The position numbers were made by a program, and so were the translations under genes. Below, piece after piece: positions 34,654 through 43,710 of a DNA stretch of 64,000 bases (position 1 is the first letter of the stretch; each line of letters opens with the position of its first letter). The notes under the pieces were generated by a model. It saw only the letters and a list, made by a program, of their open reading frames with translations. It was not told where the DNA came from and ran no database searches. The DNA lies in contig FTLJ01000086.1 of NCBI GenBank assembly GCA_900155495.1, positions 90,713 through 154,712 on the forward strand. The letters are read 5' to 3'. Source of the stretch: Porogramme epimiltina. Taxonomy: Eukaryota; Basidiomycota; Agaricomycetes; Polyporales; Polyporaceae.

Positions 34654-36772
34654 CTACAGCAAAGCGAGCAGAGCGAGCGCACCTGCGCCAACCACCCCAA
34701 CCACCGTCGCCCGGTCCACGCCCCTCCCTACGCCGCTCCCCGAGTGTCCGTCCGAGGACCCGTCGCCCGTCGCGTTCTTCCCATCGCCTGCCGTCGCGTT
34801 CGACCCGCCATTGTTCGCCGTCGTCGTCGTCGACGGCGACGCAACAGACGCAAGCGCCGCAGCCGACGTCGCCGCCTCCGAGCGCGGCGCCCCGCCGACG
34901 AACACGACCGCAAGCCCCGGCCCCGGCACCTGCACCGTGCACCCTCCCGTGCAGGTCACGTTCTTGTCCGCAAGGCCTGTTGCGAATGTGGCTTGGATAG
35001 GCTGCGCGTCCCCGACGCCCGCGTACGTCTCGCCCCCGTACGCGATCTCCGTCTTCTCGTTCACCGAGCCCGCCGCGAGGTAGCGCACCGTCACCGTCAC
35101 CGCCCCGCCCGCACTCGCGCCGAGCAGCGCGCCGTCGAGCGCAAAGTCCGCGAGCGCCCCCGACGCGTTCTGGTAGTTGAACAGCACGAGCGCGCCGACC
35201 GCGCTCGCCTTCGCCGCGTACACCGCGTACCCCGCCGCCGTCGCCCCGCCGTCCGTCGTCGAGTTCAGCACGTCGAGGTCGACGACGCGCGCCCCACCCG
35301 CGCCCGCCGCGCCGAGCGCCTCGGACACGGCGAGCATCGCGTAGTACGGCGTGTTCGTCGCCCACGCGCCCGCGCCGCCCGCGACCGCCGCGGGCGGGTC
35401 GAACGGGTTGTACGTGATGCCCGGCTCGCGCGTGTGCAGGTACGCGCCGGCGTAGCCCGCGGCCGCCATCTGCAGCGCGTAGTCGGCCGTCCAGAGCCCG
35501 ACGCCGAACGTGTTCGAGATGCCGTCGACGCCGCCGCACGAGATGCTGTTGAACTCGTCCATGAGCACGGGCTTGCCCGCCGCCGCGGCGAGGTCGAGCC
35601 CGTGCCGCTGCCAGTTCGCGAGGCCGACGGTGTTGGCGTGCACGATGTAGTGCTCGACGCCGAACGAGGGGTGCCCCTGGCAGGTGTCCTGCGGGTAGTG
35701 CTGGAGGGTGATGTACTTGAGCTGGGACGAGTACTTGTCGAGCCACCCGGACTGCAGAATGGAAGCGAGGTCCTGCGGAGAGATGTCGGTGAGCAGTTCT
35801 TGGCCATATCGCGTGATAACTGACCCAGAAACAACAGATGGTAGGACCCGCGATGTTGTCTAGGGAAAGCACGTTGCCATCGGCGGGCGTGCTCTGGAGG
35901 TTGTTAAAAACAGTGGAATAGTCCTGTGCAAACCACCTTCCGATTAGCGAAGGTGGCCCGGAACAACGATTTGTGGCTTACGGTGATGTAGTCATCTACA
36001 GTATAATTAGCGATATCGGGTCGTTGACCGTGTTTACTGTACAGATCGGGTTCCTGGATGCCCAGACAGGGACAGATCAGATCAGCGCACTCCTCCCGGC
36101 GTAGGAAGCACCAAACGCACGTTGCCCAGGAGGTAGGCGTCAAGGTCGTTACCGAGCGCCTTCGCCGCCGCCCCCGCCAACAGGGGAATGTTCGAGTTGT
36201 TCGGCTGGCGCAGGCTCAGGCCTGCCAACCGCACGCATCAGCGGGGAACTCACTCCTTAAGGGGGGAGGGGGGGGGAGGCACACACGGACGCACCAATGA
36301 GGTACTGCACGCCGCCGACGGCCCGGCTCATGCCGCTCATGACGTCGAAGACCTGGTCGCCAAAGTCGACGGGCTGGTCGTTCACGTTCGCAGTCGGGTC
36401 CGTGAGCTCGAGGATAGCGGGCTGGTCGGGGACGTAGGTGGAGCTGTCCATGGAGTTACCGCCGAGGCGGACGCGGACGGGCTGGCCCGAGCCGCGCGCG
36501 CGGAGCTGCGCGAGGTAGCGGACGACGGGCTCGGGCGTCTGGGCGGTGGTGTTGCCGAAGTAGTAGTTGATGAAGGAGAGCTCGACGGAGAGGCCGAGGA
36601 AGTTGGAGGAGACGACGTTGGCGGTGGAGGGCGGCGGCGCGGGGGGCGCGGAGACGGGGATTGCGGCCGCGGCGGAGTGGACCTGGGCGGCGAAGAGGGT
36701 GAGGAGGAGAGAGAGGGTGCCGAGCCGCGCGAGGGGGGCGCGGCGGCCCGTGGAGGTCACGGAGGGGGCCAT
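34654..36772 (-). CDS. Glycoside hydrolase family 79 (beta-glucuronidase type), probably GPI-anchored
   Basis: Five exons: 36772-36295, 36221-36121, 36053-35982, 35923-35825, 35772-34654; 622 residues. A signal peptide (LLLTLFAAQVHSAAAA) is followed by FLGLSVELSFINYYF and VRVRLGGNSMDSS. The acid/base Glu lies in LLGNEPDLY (about residue 194, at an exon start) and the nucleophile Glu in VLMDEFNS (about 323), the two carboxylates of clan GH-A. A C-terminal beta domain (LFNYQN, VRYLAAGSVNEKTEI) is followed by a Ser/Thr/Gly-rich stalk and a short hydrophobic tail (VVGVVGAGALALLALL), which suggests a GPI anchor. GH79 enzymes remove glucuronic acid from arabinogalactan or glycosaminoglycan-like chains. 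The 52-nt fourth intron (35773-35824) is needed to join GPTICCFW to DLASILQ. Confidence 0.9.
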
Positions 36773-37912
36773 GGGGAGAGCAAGAAGGAAAGGAGTGGCG
36801 GCGCGAGGCGGGCTCGCGCGAAGGTATACGAAGTGGGGAGCGAAAAGGTGACCGGTTCAGGCAGGGCAGGAGCCTTTATTGCGGGGGCGAGGGTGAGCTG
36901 AAAGGGCGTTGGACATAGACCGGAGGCAGCATCGGCGCAATAGCAGATCGGTGTGCCCCGGGCAGGCGAGGCCGGACACATCGTTGGGCAGGGCCGGAAC
37001 CAAAGCTGAAGGCGCACAGCAGTCAGCCAGGCTCAACGACGTAGTGTCTGAGCGCGCTACCGCTCCCCTGGCTCGCGACGGCATGCGACACAAACTACTC
37101 GGGAGCGGGCCTGCATCAGGCCAGCATCAGCGGTGACCCCGGGGTAGAGGGCGGTGCCACTCCCCTTTCACCCCGTGCTGGTCTGCCGCGAGGGGCACGC
37201 CGCCGCCCCCGAGCAGCGTCCCCGTCCCGTCCGATCGAGCGACGCCACGCCCTTCGAGCGACGCCATGCCCTTCGCGCGCCCCCAGACGCGCCCAGAAGC
37301 CCGGCCACGCGTCCGCCCAGTCAGCCCGCGCGCCTTCCTCGATGCCGTCCTCTCTCGGTCGCGCGCGGCCCACGTCCAAAGTTTTCGCCCGTCGCGTCCC
37401 CGGGTCACGCGCCCGCCCGAAGCGCGACCGACCCGCTCCCCCGGGCGAAGCTTCAAGGCACCGCGCACTGACGTTGACGCCCGCCCTACAATCGAGGCTC
37501 CTCTGTGGGGTGCAAATATCAGCGATCGAGACGCGTGTGGGCGTAAGCAAACATCACCACCGCGCAGCCCATTGATCTCCAACCGTCGCGACCGGCCAGC
37601 AGTCGCCGCACAGAAGGACTGCGAACCACCCCTAGACCGTGCAATTTGGAAAGCCGTTAGCGCATTATCGGGCTCATGAGGGCCGCTCAGCTGTCAAACC
37701 TCAGGCCCGCTCGGCCATCTGAGTCGAGTATCGGCAACGCACGAAGAAGAAAAACGAGCCCATCCACATCGGTCGAATCGTCCTGGCGGTCCATCCAAGC
37801 CATCCATCCATCCAGATCATCTCAGTACTGTACAAAAAGGTCAACAACAACAACCGCGCCAGAGCACAAACACGCTTCCTTTCCAGATGTTTACCGCACC
37901 GCACCGCCGCGC
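36773..37912. other. Intergenic: GH79 upstream region and AAA ATPase 3' flank
   Basis: About 1.1 kb of GC-rich DNA. An AATAAAGG-like sequence on the minus strand near 36873 lies about 100 bases before the GH79 start and could be a weak core promoter element. No gene seen. Confidence 0.45.
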
Positions 37913-40060
37913 TCACGACATGAACGACCGCCCGAGCGAGTACGCCATCGAGCGCAACTCGCGCCGCGCGCCCGCCCCCGCCCCCGGGCCCTGCACCTGC
38001 AGCGGCTGTCCCGGCCCCGCGCCCGGCAGCGCGCCCGGCATCACCCCCCCGGCCCCGCTCCCGCTCGGGCTCGCGTCCCAGATGCGCCCGAGCCCGACGG
38101 AGCGCTCGTCGATCCGCGCGCCCGTCGTCGCGCCCCACGCGCGCGGGTACGGCTGCGCGCGGGCCGCGCTTCCGGAGGGGAACACTGGCGAGGGCGCGGG
38201 CGCGCCGCGCCGCAGCGCGTCCTTGTTCTTGTCGAGCTGCTCGCGGAGCGACTTGATCTGTCCCCGGAGCACGTCCCCGAACGGCTTCTCCTTGCCGTCC
38301 TCGAAGCCGGCCATGAGCACGAGCGTGGAGACGCTGAAGAGAAGAGAAGAGGGGAGGGGGAGTCAGCGTGCGGCGCTACGGCGGGAGCGAGCGCGACCCA
38401 CAAGGCCTCCTTCAGGTACGCAAAGCTGAACCCGTCCGTCTGCGCGGCGACTTCCTTGACGAGATCGTCCGGGAACGAGACCTTGTCGTTGTTCTTCAGC
38501 TTGCCCTGCCAGTACTGGATGTACAGCGTGCGCTCCTCCTCGTCCGGGTCGTCGAACAAGCTGATCGCAGAAGAAGCTCCTGTCAGCACAACGCAACGGA
38601 GACATCGGCAGAGCCCCGTAGCTCCTCACTATTTGCGATCAAACCGGCTCGGGCGGCTGTTCAGCGCGGGATCGAGCCGGTCAAAGTGGTTTGTGGACCC
38701 GATGATGAGTAGCCCATCGTTGCCCTCGAGCCCGTCGAGCTGGTTCAGGAAGAACGAGCGGTTGCCGTCGTTGATCAGCGAGTCGAGGTCCTCCAGGATG
38801 AGCACGCAGGGCGCCATCTGCCGTGCCTTGTCGAACACGGCCTGCATCGCCGCCTCCTCGCCCATCCACGACCGGAACGTTTTCACGTACAGCGGCGCGT
38901 GGCCCCTCAGGTCGCAGTCCTTCATGACGGCCTTCATGCTGATGGTCTTGCCATTTCCTGGACCGCAGCACGGTGAGCAAAGCGCCACTGATCGGAGGCC
39001 AATGAACGTACCGGGAGGTCCATACATGATCAAGCCCCGCTATCGAAACACATTCAACATCAGCATCCCGAGGGGGGGCCACCGGACCGAATGGACACGT
39101 ACCTTCCACGGAATCGCAAGGCTCTTGTACAGGTCCTCGGACTCGAAGAAGCCGTTGATATCCTTCTGCATGTCCGTCTTGAACTTCTCCTTGAGGATCA
39201 CGTCCGCCCAGTTCGCCTTCTGCACCTCGGTCCACAGGCCGTGGTCCTTCTCCCACCAGTTGCCCGTCCAGACGAGGATCTCCTGGTGCAGTTGCGCGTT
39301 CCACCCGCCCGCGGCGACGAGCAGCGCGCGGGTTGGCTCCTCGGGGCCATCGTGCAGGACGAAGTGCTGCACCTGGTACCCCATGCCGTAGGGGTACTAG
39401 CACGAAGGCGTCAGCGTGGGCCCTCACGCGAGCGCCGGATCCGCCATACCTTGACGACGTAGATGACGAAGTCGTATTTCTAACGCGCAGAAGAAGCGGC
39501 AGTGAGCGGCGGTCCCGCGGGCGTGAGCGTGAGCGGGCGCGGGGCACTCACATCCCAGGCGAGGCGGAACGAGCCGAACGAGATCTGGTCGACGAGCACG
39601 CCGGGCACGCGGGACATGTGACGTGCGAGCGGGATGAAGACCACGTTGGTGACCAGGTCCGGCGGGGAGAGCGGCTGCGCGACCGCCCCCGGGAAGCCGA
39701 GCAGGTTCACGGTGTAGTCGTTCACGAGCACGACCGAGTGGTTCGGGTACAGCTTGCGCAGCTGCCGCGCGCTGCGGGGGAACAGGTGGATGTTGGGCAC
39801 TGAGGCTGCTCAGGAGCGGGGGCACGACGTACCCGAAGACTGGGGGCTCGGCGAACTTGTTGGACGCTGCGTGTGTGCACGGGCGGTTCAGTAGCGGCGA
39901 GGAGGGCTCAAGGGGGAGGCGCACCTTGGTCGATCCAAGGATCGAACATGGGATCCGCCGCGGCGGCCTGGCCGTGTGCGAGGCCGTCCTCCTCAAAGGT
40001 GACTTTGATGAACGCATCCTCAAGGTCTCGAGGGCTCAGCGGGGGGTTGTTGTGCGCCAT
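37913..40060 (-). CDS. AAA-family ATPase of unknown role
   Basis: Proposed exons: 40060-39925, 39799-39552, 39479-39450, 39396-39103, 39039-39012, 38957-38630, 38560-38402, 38333-37913; 547 residues. Clear AAA core: Walker A GPPGNGKT (split by an intron), Walker B VLILEDLDSL, sensor 1 GSTN, and the RPSRFDRK segment that includes the arginine finger region. A roughly 240-residue N-terminal domain includes NHSVVLVNDYTVNLLGFPG, and a C-terminal proline/glycine-rich tail follows LKEAFVSTLVLMAGF. I do not recognise the cellular role; it is not a clear Bcs1, Vps4 or proteasomal subunit. The first splice is uncertain: a coding-like segment (39803-39868) is out of frame with what follows. Exons of 28 and 30 nt are present. 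It shares an upstream region with TOM20. Confidence 0.75.
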
Positions 40061-40460
40061 GGTTGCGTGCGGGTGTGCGTGAGGATACGAGGGCAGGGGC
40101 GTACGCGTCCGCACGGCAAGTGGGCGCGGAAACAAAGCACTGGTTGGGGGGGAACGTGTATTTGAGCCTGCGGCGTGCTGCGGGTGGCAGGCCGACTGGG
40201 GTCAGGGAACGCGCCGAGCGTGGCAGACGTGGGCGCACCTTCGCGGTCTCGCTCGAGACTCGAGTCCCAGGCTGCCTGGCAGGGGCGGGAACGGGAACCG
40301 CGCCCCGGGCACAGTCGCTGACGCGCGTCCTCCGCGGAGAAGCGCGCAGGAGCGAGCGCGTGCGCACGTGGCGGGCCCGGCGTCCACCGATCGCCCCTTG
40401 GGGGACGCTCACGGACAAACTTACACTTCACCGTAACGTCGAGTGCGCACGCCGTCCACC
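40061..40460. other. Bidirectional upstream region, AAA ATPase / TOM20
   Basis: Only 400 GC-rich bases separate the divergent ATGs of the AAA ATPase (40060 -) and TOM20 (40461 +), so both promoters must lie here. No TATA box recognised on either strand. Confidence 0.6.
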
Positions 40461-41351
40461 ATGTCCACTCCCTCCTCCTCCCGGACGACCACCGTCCTGA
40501 CCGCCGCCGCCGTCACGGTCCTCGGCGGCCTCTTCGCGTACGCCGTCTACTTTGACTACAGGCGGCGGAACGACAGCGACTTCCGCAAGAAGCTGCGTGC
40601 GTGTCTCTCTCATATGGCCCATGCGTCATTGTCCTGCCCGGGTGCTCACCCCTTTCGTTTTGTAATTTGTGCTGCTGCAGGGAAGGAGAAGAAGAAGGTC
40701 ACTAAGCAGACCCAGAAGGCGCAGGCCGTCGTCGATTCCGTTTCGGAGGTCAGCGCGGCCGAGGTCAAGGAGGTGTTGTACAAGATTCGGGCGGAGGAGC
40801 TTCCGGCGACCCCGGATGAAAAGGAGGTCTACTTCATGTCCCAGGTCCAGGCTGGCGACCAGCTCGTGCAGCGGGGTCAGTGCTCACTGCGCCTCTCGCC
40901 CTTTGTCCGTCGCTGACGGTGGTGATTCACTCCCGCAGGACCTGCGTTCCACATGAACGCCGCCACTGCGTTCTTCCGTGCGCTGAGGGTCTACCCCTCG
41001 CCCGTGGAGTTCATCATGATGCTTCAGCAGACGCTTCCTCAGCCCGTCTTCAAGGTACGTGCTGCGTCCGACCTCCTTTCAAGGGCATCACTAACACGAA
41101 CGCCACATCAGATTTTCATGGAGTTTGTGAATGCGGATGTGAGTATTCCACCTACGGCGAAGCAGCAGGAGGAGCCTACGGAGGACGTAGAGACGAGCCC
41201 GGTGCGCTCGGGCCCCCCGTCCGAGACGTCTTCACAAGAGTGGGACACGCTCACGGACCCGGGGAGCCAGGCGGCGCCCTCGGAGCCCGCAGAGCTCTCA
41301 GAGCCGTTGGAACCGTCGGAACCGTCAGAGCCATCGGAGCCGTTGGAGTGA
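40461..41351 (+). CDS. TOM20: Mitochondrial import receptor subunit Tom20
   Basis: Four exons: 40461-40596, 40681-40875, 40939-41054, 41112-41351; 228 residues. An N-terminal membrane anchor (TAAAVTVLGGLFAYAVYFDY) followed by RRRNDSDFRKKLRKEKKKV is the Tom20 signature; the cytosolic TPR-like domain (VLYKIRAEELPATPDEKEVYF, GPAFHMNAATAFFRALRVYPSPVEFIMML) follows. Tom20 sits in the outer mitochondrial membrane and binds presequences of incoming proteins. The C-terminus ends in a proline/glutamate repeat (SEPxEPSEPSEPSEP), longer and more repetitive than in yeast. Splice phases close exactly. It lies 170 bases upstream of the SET5-like gene in tandem. Confidence 0.93.
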
Positions 41352-41437
41352 GCTCGATAGAACGAGGGCTGGGATCTATAATGATGCTGCACGACTACTC
41401 CACCTCTCTGTCTGTGCTCCCCCAACGATCTTTTTTT

Positions 41438-41447
41438 CTAATATACA
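41438..41447 (+). promoter_or_regulatory. TATA-like element of the SET5-like gene
   Basis: TAATATACAC-type sequence about 80 bases before the ATG at 41523, just after a T-run that may belong to TOM20 3' processing. Distance and composition fit a core promoter; sequence match only. Confidence 0.35.
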
Positions 41448-41522
41448 CACGTTCTCCCCCCTCTATATCGACGTCACCTGCTCAGGTTGCTTCCCGTGTC
41501 GAAGGTGAGCTCCCGGTTCTGA

Positions 41523-43014
41523 ATGGACTTCCCCTCAGTGGCTAAGTGTGCCCGGGCGGAACGGGTGATAGGTTACTACGACCACTTCCCGGCAAAGACA
41601 ATGAACGTGTCGGTGCAGTCCGGCCCCGAGCAGAACAACCAGCCACCAAAGAAAATTCTTGTGGCAGAGAAGGACTTTGCCGAGGGCGACGTCATCTACA
41701 AGGCAAGTGCGCACCCGACCGAGGTCCCCGCGCCCACGCTCACCCCACGTTCCCCCGCAGGAGTCCCCCTTCGTCGTCACCCTCGACGCCGACCTCGAGG
41801 GCACCCACTGCGCGCTCTGCTTCAAGCCCGTCGACGCGGACGCCGCGGTGACGATCGCCACCGACAAGGTCGGCGCCGTCTTCTGCTCCGACGCCTGCCG
41901 CGACACCGCGCACGCCGCGTGGCACAACCTCCTGCACGCCCTCGACCGCGTCCTCCCGCCCGAGCTCGACGGCGGCATGGGCGAGCTCACCGCGGGCGCG
42001 CGCGACGCCGCGGCCGACGAGTACGCCGCGTGGGCGAAAGGCGCCGCGGCGCGCCGCGCGAACGTGCTCGCCGCGCGCTTCGTCGCGAAGCAGGTCGGGC
42101 TCGAGACGACCAAGATGGGCACGGGCTCCGCCGGCGCGCTCGACGCGGAGCTCGCCGCCGTCGTCGACGGCGGCGCGCAGATGTACGGCGCGTCGGACCA
42201 CCTCGAGCGCCTCCGCTTCCTCGAGGGCGACGTCTCGGACGAGGAGGTGCGCGCGCTCCGCGCCGTGCTCGGCGCGGCCCTCCCTGGGCTCGAGAACTCG
42301 GTGCTCGAGGACCGCCACGCGATCCTCGTCGGCAAGATGGCGTACAACTCGATCGGTGTCTGCCCCGACGACGGTCGGGACGACAAGGTGGGTTTATTCC
42401 GCCATTGCGACGACAACTCGAAGATCTCAATGTGATTTTGTGCTCTTAGCCCGAGTCCACCGCACGCCCGGAGGACCAGGAGCGCACCCGCACCCCTCAC
42501 GGCACCGCCCGCCAACTCGGCAGCGGCCTCTTCTTCGTCTCGTCCTACGTAAGTCCTCCTCACCCCTTACACGACTATCTCGCCCTCACGTCTGCATACT
42601 CCCTACCACCAGCTCGCGCACTCCTGCGACCCCAACACGCGGCCCACCTTCGCGCCCGGCTCGACCGAGCTCACCCTCGTCGCCGCCCGCGCCGTCAAGA
42701 AGGGCGACGAGCTCACGATGGCGTACGTCCCCGTCGCGCCCACAGACGAGGAAGCCGCGGCCGCGCGCCGTCGGCGCCGCGTCGAGCTCGCGCGCGGCTG
42801 GAAGTTCAAGTGCGAGTGCGCGCGCTGCCTCGCCGAGGCGCTCGCGGACCTCGCGCGCGAGGACGCGGCCAAGGCCGAGGCCGGGGAGGAGGGCAAGGCC
42901 GAGGCGGACGAGGACGAGGAGCTCGGCGTCACCGCGGACGAGAGCCGCGTCGAGGCCGTCATGCGCCACGAGAACGTCAAGGCGCCCCTCGGGGACGTCA
43001 TGGGCCCCGACTAG
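41523..43014 (+). CDS. SET-domain lysine methyltransferase, Set5-like
   Basis: Four exons: 41523-41702, 41761-42387, 42450-42548, 42613-43014; 435 residues. A split SET domain: the N-SET part DYVIYKESPFVVTLDAD-like region, a MYND-like zinc cluster (CALCFKPVD ... FCSDACRDTAHAAWH), the SET core GSGLFFVSSYLAHSCDPNT with the conserved NHSC-like block, KKGDELTMAYVPV, and the post-SET cysteines WKFKCECARC. Set5 enzymes methylate histone H4 lysines in yeast; the target here is inferred. Intron 1 (41703-41760) has a GC donor (AAG|gcaagt). The start at 41523 keeps the family-like YYDHFPAKTMNVSV; an ATG at 41601 is an alternative. The C-terminus is rich in Glu and Ala. Confidence 0.87.
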
Positions 43015-43710
43015 AGGGCGTGATTGATAGACGGCAGGGTGGTAGGGCACGCCCACGGACGTCTGGGTGCCCTCTTCGCCTTGTTCACCGCGCTGGCTTC
43101 TGCTAGCCAGCCCCCGTTCATCCCAGCGTGCGGTTCCGATGGAGGGCACGGACTTGGGTTCTCTGTCGCGAGGTGCACGCACGCTGTGGAGCCTTGTACA
43201 CAAAAGTTGGCATTAGATACATCTACACTACGTAATAATCTTGAACACTACCCTCACTTCGCTGCGAGAAACGGGGGGGCGCGCTTCGCCGATTAAGCGA
43301 AGGCGGGACGCCGTGGGGGTAAGTGGATGCTGATTCAAGTCGTGTGTGCGTCCGCGTCCGGGCGAATAAGGTATGGTTAAATGGTGTGGTGGAACCACAC
43401 GCTACGTTCGAATGTGGGGGGGATAGGGAAAACGGAGGGGACTTTCGATAAACTGGGGAACACGGATTCGGTCGTCACAGGGAAGGTCGTAAGTAGGAAT
43501 ACAGGTATATACAGAGCAGGTGTTCAGGGTGTGCAGGGTTGACAGCGGGAATACAGAGCGTCGACGTCGTGGGGGAGGACAAGACAGGTGAGGGCGTAGC
43601 GCTACGAGACTGACTGCGGGTGCGAGGAGTACAGACAACTGTCGAGGCAGTGGGAGGCAATTACAACAATACTAGGATAGATATCGTGTCGTCGTGCTGG
43701 GCGTGGCGGG
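43015..43710. other. Intergenic between convergent genes
   Basis: 3' flanks of the SET5-like and the convergent hypothetical gene. No coding signal seen. Confidence 0.5.

Noticed and set aside
34744..35823. 359-codon plus-strand open frame opposite GH79
   Set aside because: An Arg-rich shadow of the GH79 coding strand; no conserved features.
39424..40023. Long alternative minus-strand frame across AAA ATPase exon 2
   Set aside because: Mostly the +1 shadow of exon 2; only its first 20 or so residues look protein-like, and these are reported as a finding.
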